Source: Nitriliruptoraceae bacterium (GTDB lineage Bacteria > Actinomycetota > Nitriliruptoria > Nitriliruptorales > Nitriliruptoraceae). From it: DNA of 9,854 nt. Below the pieces are notes generated by a model. It saw nothing but the letters and a program-made list of their open reading frames with translations, had not been told where the DNA came from and made no database searches. Shown one piece after another: positions 6,268 through 9,854 of this stretch (its first letter is position 1; the number at the start of each line of letters is the position of its first letter). Where the stretch lies: contig SKTG01000451.1 of assembly GCA_007118045.1 (NCBI GenBank), positions 1 through 9,854 on the forward strand, in the 5' to 3' direction. The translations under genes and the position numbers were made by a program.

Positions 6268-9200
6268 GTGGGGCATCATCGGACCTGGTACGTCGCGGCG
6301 GCCGTGGCGACCACCGGCACGTTGGCCGTGGTCGGCGCGTTCGCGGTTACGGACCCGCTCGAGATCGAGTCGCTCGAGGCGGCCGAGGGCTACGGCGAGG
6401 CGGAGCTCACCTTCAGCCGTGGTGCGTTCGCCCCGTTCGACCCGGAGGACGCGGACGCGACCCCGGGGCCGCTGGACGCCGAGGCCTTCGTCCTCGACGA
6501 CGTCGATCCGGACAACGCCGTCGGATCGGTCACCACGGACGCTGACGGCGAGGTCTACACGCTCACCTTCGACGACCCCGTCACGCCCAACGGCAGCGAG
6601 ATCCGCATCGCCGGCGATGCCGTGATGGACTCGGACGGCGACCCTCCCGACGGCGACCTGATCGCCTCGATCACCCTGCGCGGAGACGATGCCGCGGACC
6701 AGGCGAGCGGCCTCGCCGACCTCGAGTTCGACCTTGCACAGCTCGGTTCGTTGCCGCTGGTCGGTGCCTGGTTCCGCAACGAGGGCCCGGCCACCAGCGC
6801 GAGTGCCACCACGCAGGAGATGGAAGCGAGCGCGAACCAGCTGGCCAACGGGCCGACGGCGCTGACCGCCGAGCAGGCGATCGAGACGGGGACCATCGGC
6901 CTCATCGACCTGCTCCCCGGACTCACGGACGTCGCCTTCGACGCGGTCGAGGACCAGGCGGAGCTGGTGGCGGCGCTCGAGGACGTCGACGGGATCGCCA
7001 CCGCCACCTTCGATGCGGACCTGCTCCGCCTGTCGTTCGATGGCACCGACGTGGCCGCCGCGGATCTGACCGCCGAGCAGGCCACGCTGACACCCGAGAC
7101 CTCACGCGTGCCGTTCCGGCTCGACGCGCTGACCACCTTCGACATCGCACTGGACGGGGTGCTCGAGCTCGACCTGGACCTCCACTCCGTTCCGAGCGTG
7201 TCCAGCCTGCAGCTCGACGTCCTCCCGCAGGACCTCGACGTAGCCATCGACCAGGCACGCATCGGGATGGTGTCGGTGGACGTTCCCGGCCTGTCGTTCG
7301 ACAGCGACGCCGCGGACCCACTGGTCGGCTCGTTCGCCACGACCTGCACGGACTGCGGAGTCATGGTCGAACGCGACGACCTCGACATCGGCTTCGATGG
7401 CAGGTTGACGATGACGCTGCCCGAGGTGAGCTTCGATGGCGCGGTCGGCGGCGGCACGGAAGACGTCACGTTCGACCCGGCGCCCACCGTGACCTGGCTG
7501 ATGGACAGCCTCGACCTGAACGTCCCGGACCCCGACGACGTGGCGCCGATCGAGGTGGAGGAACACGTCCAGGCGTTCCTCGACGCCGGGCTCGACAACT
7601 TCGCCAACCTCGACGCCCGCGCGGTCGTGCTGGGTCTGGAGTGGGCCAGTTCCTGGCTGGAGAGCACCAGCCAGCTCGACGAGCTCGACGCGACCCTGCC
7701 AGCCATCGGGCTCTCGCTCGGTGACGTGCTCGACCTCTCCCAGCAGGTCGGTGACGAGGTGGTCGAGCTGGTCACGGCCGTGGAGGCGAGCGCCGGCCCG
7801 GGCGAGGCCGCCGACCCGTCCGCCCAGGAGCTGTTCGGCCTGCTGTGCGAGCGTGACCTGCTGCCGTGCGACGCGGACCCCGACAACGCCTGGGGTCACG
7901 TACTCGAGGGCATCGAGATCGACACCGACCGGATCACCTACGACCTGAGCTTCGACGTCTGTGACGTGCTGTTCGGCGGCGAAGGCAGCTGTGCCGCGCC
8001 GGGACAGCTGCCCGTCGGCGACGGGGGCCCGCAGCTGGGCCTCGACCTGACCGAGGACCTCGACGGCTTCGACGTGAGCCTGCGGGCCGGCACCTGGGAG
8101 GGCACCGCCAGCGCGGAGCTCGCCTTCCGGATGGTGCTGGACCTGCGACCCGACGGGGACATCAGGGCCGATCTCGGCATCGACGTGGACGACTACCCGC
8201 AGCCCGAGGTGCCCGAGGAGTACGCGCTCGAGGTCGGTGACATCTGCCGCACGCTGTCGTCGCTGCTCGGGACCTCCCCCACCCGCTTCCAGAGCCTCAA
8301 CGACATCCTCGCCGGCGAGGAGGGCGCCCTGGCCGACTGCGACGCGCTGGCCTTCGACGCCGATGGCGGCTACGCCGAGGTGGAGATCGCCGACGAGGAT
8401 GCGACCCCGCACCAGGTCACTGCCGAGGACGTCTGCACGGCCGCAGCGCTGGCGTGGGAGGTGCCGCTCAGCGCTTTCCGGGAGCTCAACGGTGGCCTGA
8501 GCATCGCGGACTGCGCCGCCGCCGTGCGGACCGCGATCCTGGCCGGTGACACGGACGGGGTCTATCCGGGAGCGAGCTTCACCTACCGCCCGCCGTTGGA
8601 CGACCGGGTACCGCTGGCCTTCCGCGTGGCGATCGAGCCGATCGACGGCCGACCCCTGGCAGCCGCGCAGGTCGCCGTGGACGGACGGGACCTGGTCGCT
8701 GACGCACGTCTCGGCTTCCTCGACCTGACCGCGGCCGGGATCGCCAGCACCGATGCGTCGGTGGCCCTGAAGCTGACCGAGCCGTCCAACCGTCTGGCCA
8801 CGTTGGCCGCGTCGGCCGACGCCGGCGACGCCGACGATCTGGTCGACGTCGCGGTGTCCGGTCCGGTCGAGCTCGACGTCGCACTGACCAACGAGGTGGT
8901 CCTGGCGGGCGCGGAGGCGGCCCGACTGCGGTTGGCCGTCGACCTGTCCGACGTGCTCCTGGCCGCCGGCGACCATCCCTGGTCCGTGACCGAGGGCGAC
9001 TGTGACGGCACCCCCGATGGCGTGTGCTACACGCTCGGTGACTGGACCGCCCTGGCCGGGTTGTCCGCGGACGACGCCATCGCGATGGTCACCCGGATGC
9101 TCGACCAGCTCGCCGGTCTGGCCTCCCACGAGGTGCTGCGGCTCGAGGTGCCACTGCTCGGCGCGTCGCTGCAGGAGATGGTCGAGCTCAACCGCTCGGT

Positions 9201-9854
9201 CGGCGTGATCGCCGACGCGGTCGCCGCTCGCGATCCCCAGAGCCTCACCGTGCTCGCCCACGGACTGGAGACCGGCCTGGCAGCGGCCGGGATCGACACC
9301 GAGGCCCACGATGTCGCCATCGACGTGGAGGCGGTCGGCGACGACGTGGCCCTGACCGTGGCCGTGCCGCTGCACGCCGGATCCGACCGCAGCTACCCCC
9401 TGTCGCTGGACCTACCGTCCTTCGTCGGGGGGCAGGACCTGCTGGCGCTCCAGCCGGCCGACGGGGGCGCACGGCTGCGGGCCGGCGCCCAGATCGCCTA
9501 CGAGCCCAAGGTCGGGATCGTCATCACCGCCGGGGACGACCTCGCCGAGCGTCTCTACCTCGACGTCGACTCCGACCGTGACCCGGTGCTCGCCGCCGAC
9601 GCAGGGGCCGATCTCCGAGGTGACGTCACCGCCGGGCCGGTCACCGTCTACCTCTCCGGCGAGGCCGGCACGGACCCGCGCGTTGCCCTGAAGCTCTCCG
9701 AGCTCGGCACCGCCGGTCGCCTCACCAGCGGCGAGGTCGCCAGCCTGCTCGACGGCGGTCTCGGCCGGGAACCGGCCGACCTGCTCGAGGTCCGCGGCGA
9801 CCTGTCGCTCTCGGCCGAGCTCGACTGGCCGTTCGGTGACGACCCCTCGTTCAC
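6268..9854 (+). CDS. Giant secreted acidic repeat protein, 3' end cut by window edge
   Basis: One frame runs without a stop from GTG at 6268 to the right edge, giving 1195 residues. GGGGG lies five bases before the GTG. The N-terminus looks like a Sec signal peptide: HHR, a hydrophobic stretch at about 7-25 and AFA at 24-26 as a possible cleavage site. The mature part is rich in Asp and Glu and beta-strand-like, with many F-D and L-D-L-D patterns at about 250-400. Lysine occurs only at 835, 1081 and 1142. Twelve cysteines fall in close pairs (360/363, 527/534, 565/575, 660/691, 723/749, 912/920), fitting disulfides outside the cell. DSDGDPPDGD at 121-130 resembles a thrombospondin-type-3 calcium site. 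Two LysM-like modules lie at about 656-780. LPxxGxSL motifs recur at 477 and 961, and TDxxVALKLxE at about 829 and 1136. I cannot name a family; an adhesin or matrix protein is a guess. Codon use supports coding strongly. Confidence 0.9.
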   Translation, partial: MGHHRTWYVAAAVATTGTLAVVGAFAVTDPLEIESLEAAEGYGEAELTFSRGAFAPFDPEDADATPGPLDAEAFVLDDVDPDNAVGSVTTDADGEVYTLTFDDPVTPNGSEIRIAGDAVMDSDGDPPDGDLIASITLRGDDAADQASGLADLEFDLAQLGSLPLVGAWFRNEGPATSASATTQEMEASANQLANGPTALTAEQAIETGTIGLIDLLPGLTDVAFDAVEDQAELVAALEDVDGIATATFDADLLRLSFDGTDVAAADLTAEQATLTPETSRVPFRLDALTTFDIALDGVLELDLDLHSVPSVSSLQLDVLPQDLDVAIDQARIGMVSVDVPGLSFDSDAADPLVGSFATTCTDCGVMVERDDLDIGFDGRLTMTLPEVSFDGAVGGGTEDVTFDPAPTVTWLMDSLDLNVPDPDDVAPIEVEEHVQAFLDAGLDNFANLDARAVVLGLEWASSWLESTSQLDELDATLPAIGLSLGDVLDLSQQVGDEVVELVTAVEASAGPGEAADPSAQELFGLLCERDLLPCDADPDNAWGHVLEGIEIDTDRITYDLSFDVCDVLFGGEGSCAAPGQLPVGDGGPQLGLDLTEDLDGFDVSLRAGTWEGTASAELAFRMVLDLRPDGDIRADLGIDVDDYPQPEVPEEYALEVGDICRTLSSLLGTSPTRFQSLNDILAGEEGALADCDALAFDADGGYAEVEIADEDATPHQVTAEDVCTAAALAWEVPLSAFRELNGGLSIADCAAAVRTAILAGDTDGVYPGASFTYRPPLDDRVPLAFRVAIEPIDGRPLAAAQVAVDGRDLVADARLGFLDLTAAGIASTDASVALKLTEPSNRLATLAASADAGDADDLVDVAVSGPVELDVALTNEVVLAGAEAARLRLAVDLSDVLLAAGDHPWSVTEGDCDGTPDGVCYTLGDWTALAGLSADDAIAMVTRMLDQLAGLASHEVLRLEVPLLGASLQEMVELNRSVGVIADAVAARDPQSLTVLAHGLETGLAAAGIDTEAHDVAIDVEAVGDDVALTVAVPLHAGSDRSYPLSLDLPSFVGGQDLLALQPADGGARLRAGAQIAYEPKVGIVITAGDDLAERLYLDVDSDRDPVLAADAGADLRGDVTAGPVTVYLSGEAGTDPRVALKLSELGTAGRLTSGEVASLLDGGLGREPADLLEVRGDLSLSAELDWPFGDDPSF
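8233..8610 (+). repeat. Tandem LysM-like, cysteine-paired modules inside the giant protein
   Basis: Two segments of about 60 residues share one pattern. Module A (about 656-712) has GDIC at 658-660, F674, LN at 677-678 and ADC ending at 691. Module B (about 718-780) has EDVC ending at 723, AFRELN ending at 741 and IADC ending at 749, then DGVYPGASFTY. Cys, then a helix, then F-x-x-L-N, then A-D-C matches the layout of cysteine-containing LysM domains, which bind peptidoglycan or chitin-like sugars. The assignment is tentative, from the pattern only. Confidence 0.4.

Noticed and set aside
5812..6279. Upstream extension of the cyclase frame by 156 codons
   Set aside because: The extension is Arg, Pro and Ser rich without G/C third-position bias, and it spans promoter-like boxes and inverted repeats. 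The membrane domain begins just after ATG 5811.
7102..9375. A 757-codon open frame on the minus strand
   Set aside because: It lies opposite the giant plus-strand gene, whose frame has strong third-position G/C bias, a signal peptide and paired cysteines. Long antisense open frames are expected in such DNA, and the encoded residues show no family features.
1..9854. CRISPR arrays, insertion sequences, integrases or phage genes
   Set aside because: No regularly spaced repeats, transposase or integrase motifs, or terminal inverted repeats with target duplications were seen.

Overview
This is a high-GC window in which nearly every codon of the real genes ends in G or C. It looks like an actinobacterial chromosome segment. 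The rightmost protein is extremely acidic and almost free of lysine, which would fit a salt-adapted lineage such as the Nitriliruptoria. That placement is an inference; no rRNA or marker gene is present to test it.

Layout, left to right. Positions 1-1812 (minus strand) hold a two-gene ABC-2 export system: an ATPase gene followed by a permease gene that overlaps it by four bases and runs off the left edge. Upstream of the ATPase gene is a 210-bp gap with an operator-like palindrome. Positions 2023-3048 (minus) encode a stand-alone CHAD-domain (polyphosphate-binding type) protein. Its leader has a TTGACA box and two copies of an 11-bp direct repeat. A 384-bp divergent gap separates it from a small plus-strand gene (3433-3921) that probably encodes a GNAT-like acyltransferase. 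That gene converges, across a hairpin, on a minus-strand gene (3979-5811) for a membrane-bound diguanylate cyclase (MASE1-like, PAS, GGDEF). A 456-bp divergent region follows, rich in perfect inverted repeats. The rest of the window (6268-9854, plus) is one uninterrupted reading frame that leaves the right edge. It encodes at least 1195 residues of a very large, secreted, acidic, beta-rich repeat protein of no family I can name firmly.

How the parts may work together. The ABC pair is a self-contained exporter. The cyclase would make c-di-GMP in response to a membrane or PAS signal. Its divergent neighbour is a giant exported protein, which suggests, but does not prove, a surface or matrix role under shared control. 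The most unusual features are the cyclase leader, where one arm of a hairpin can pair with either of two identical downstream or upstream partners (a possible RNA switch), and the giant protein, which has no lysine in its first 834 residues, twelve cysteines in close pairs, two tandem LysM-like modules and several internal repeat motifs.
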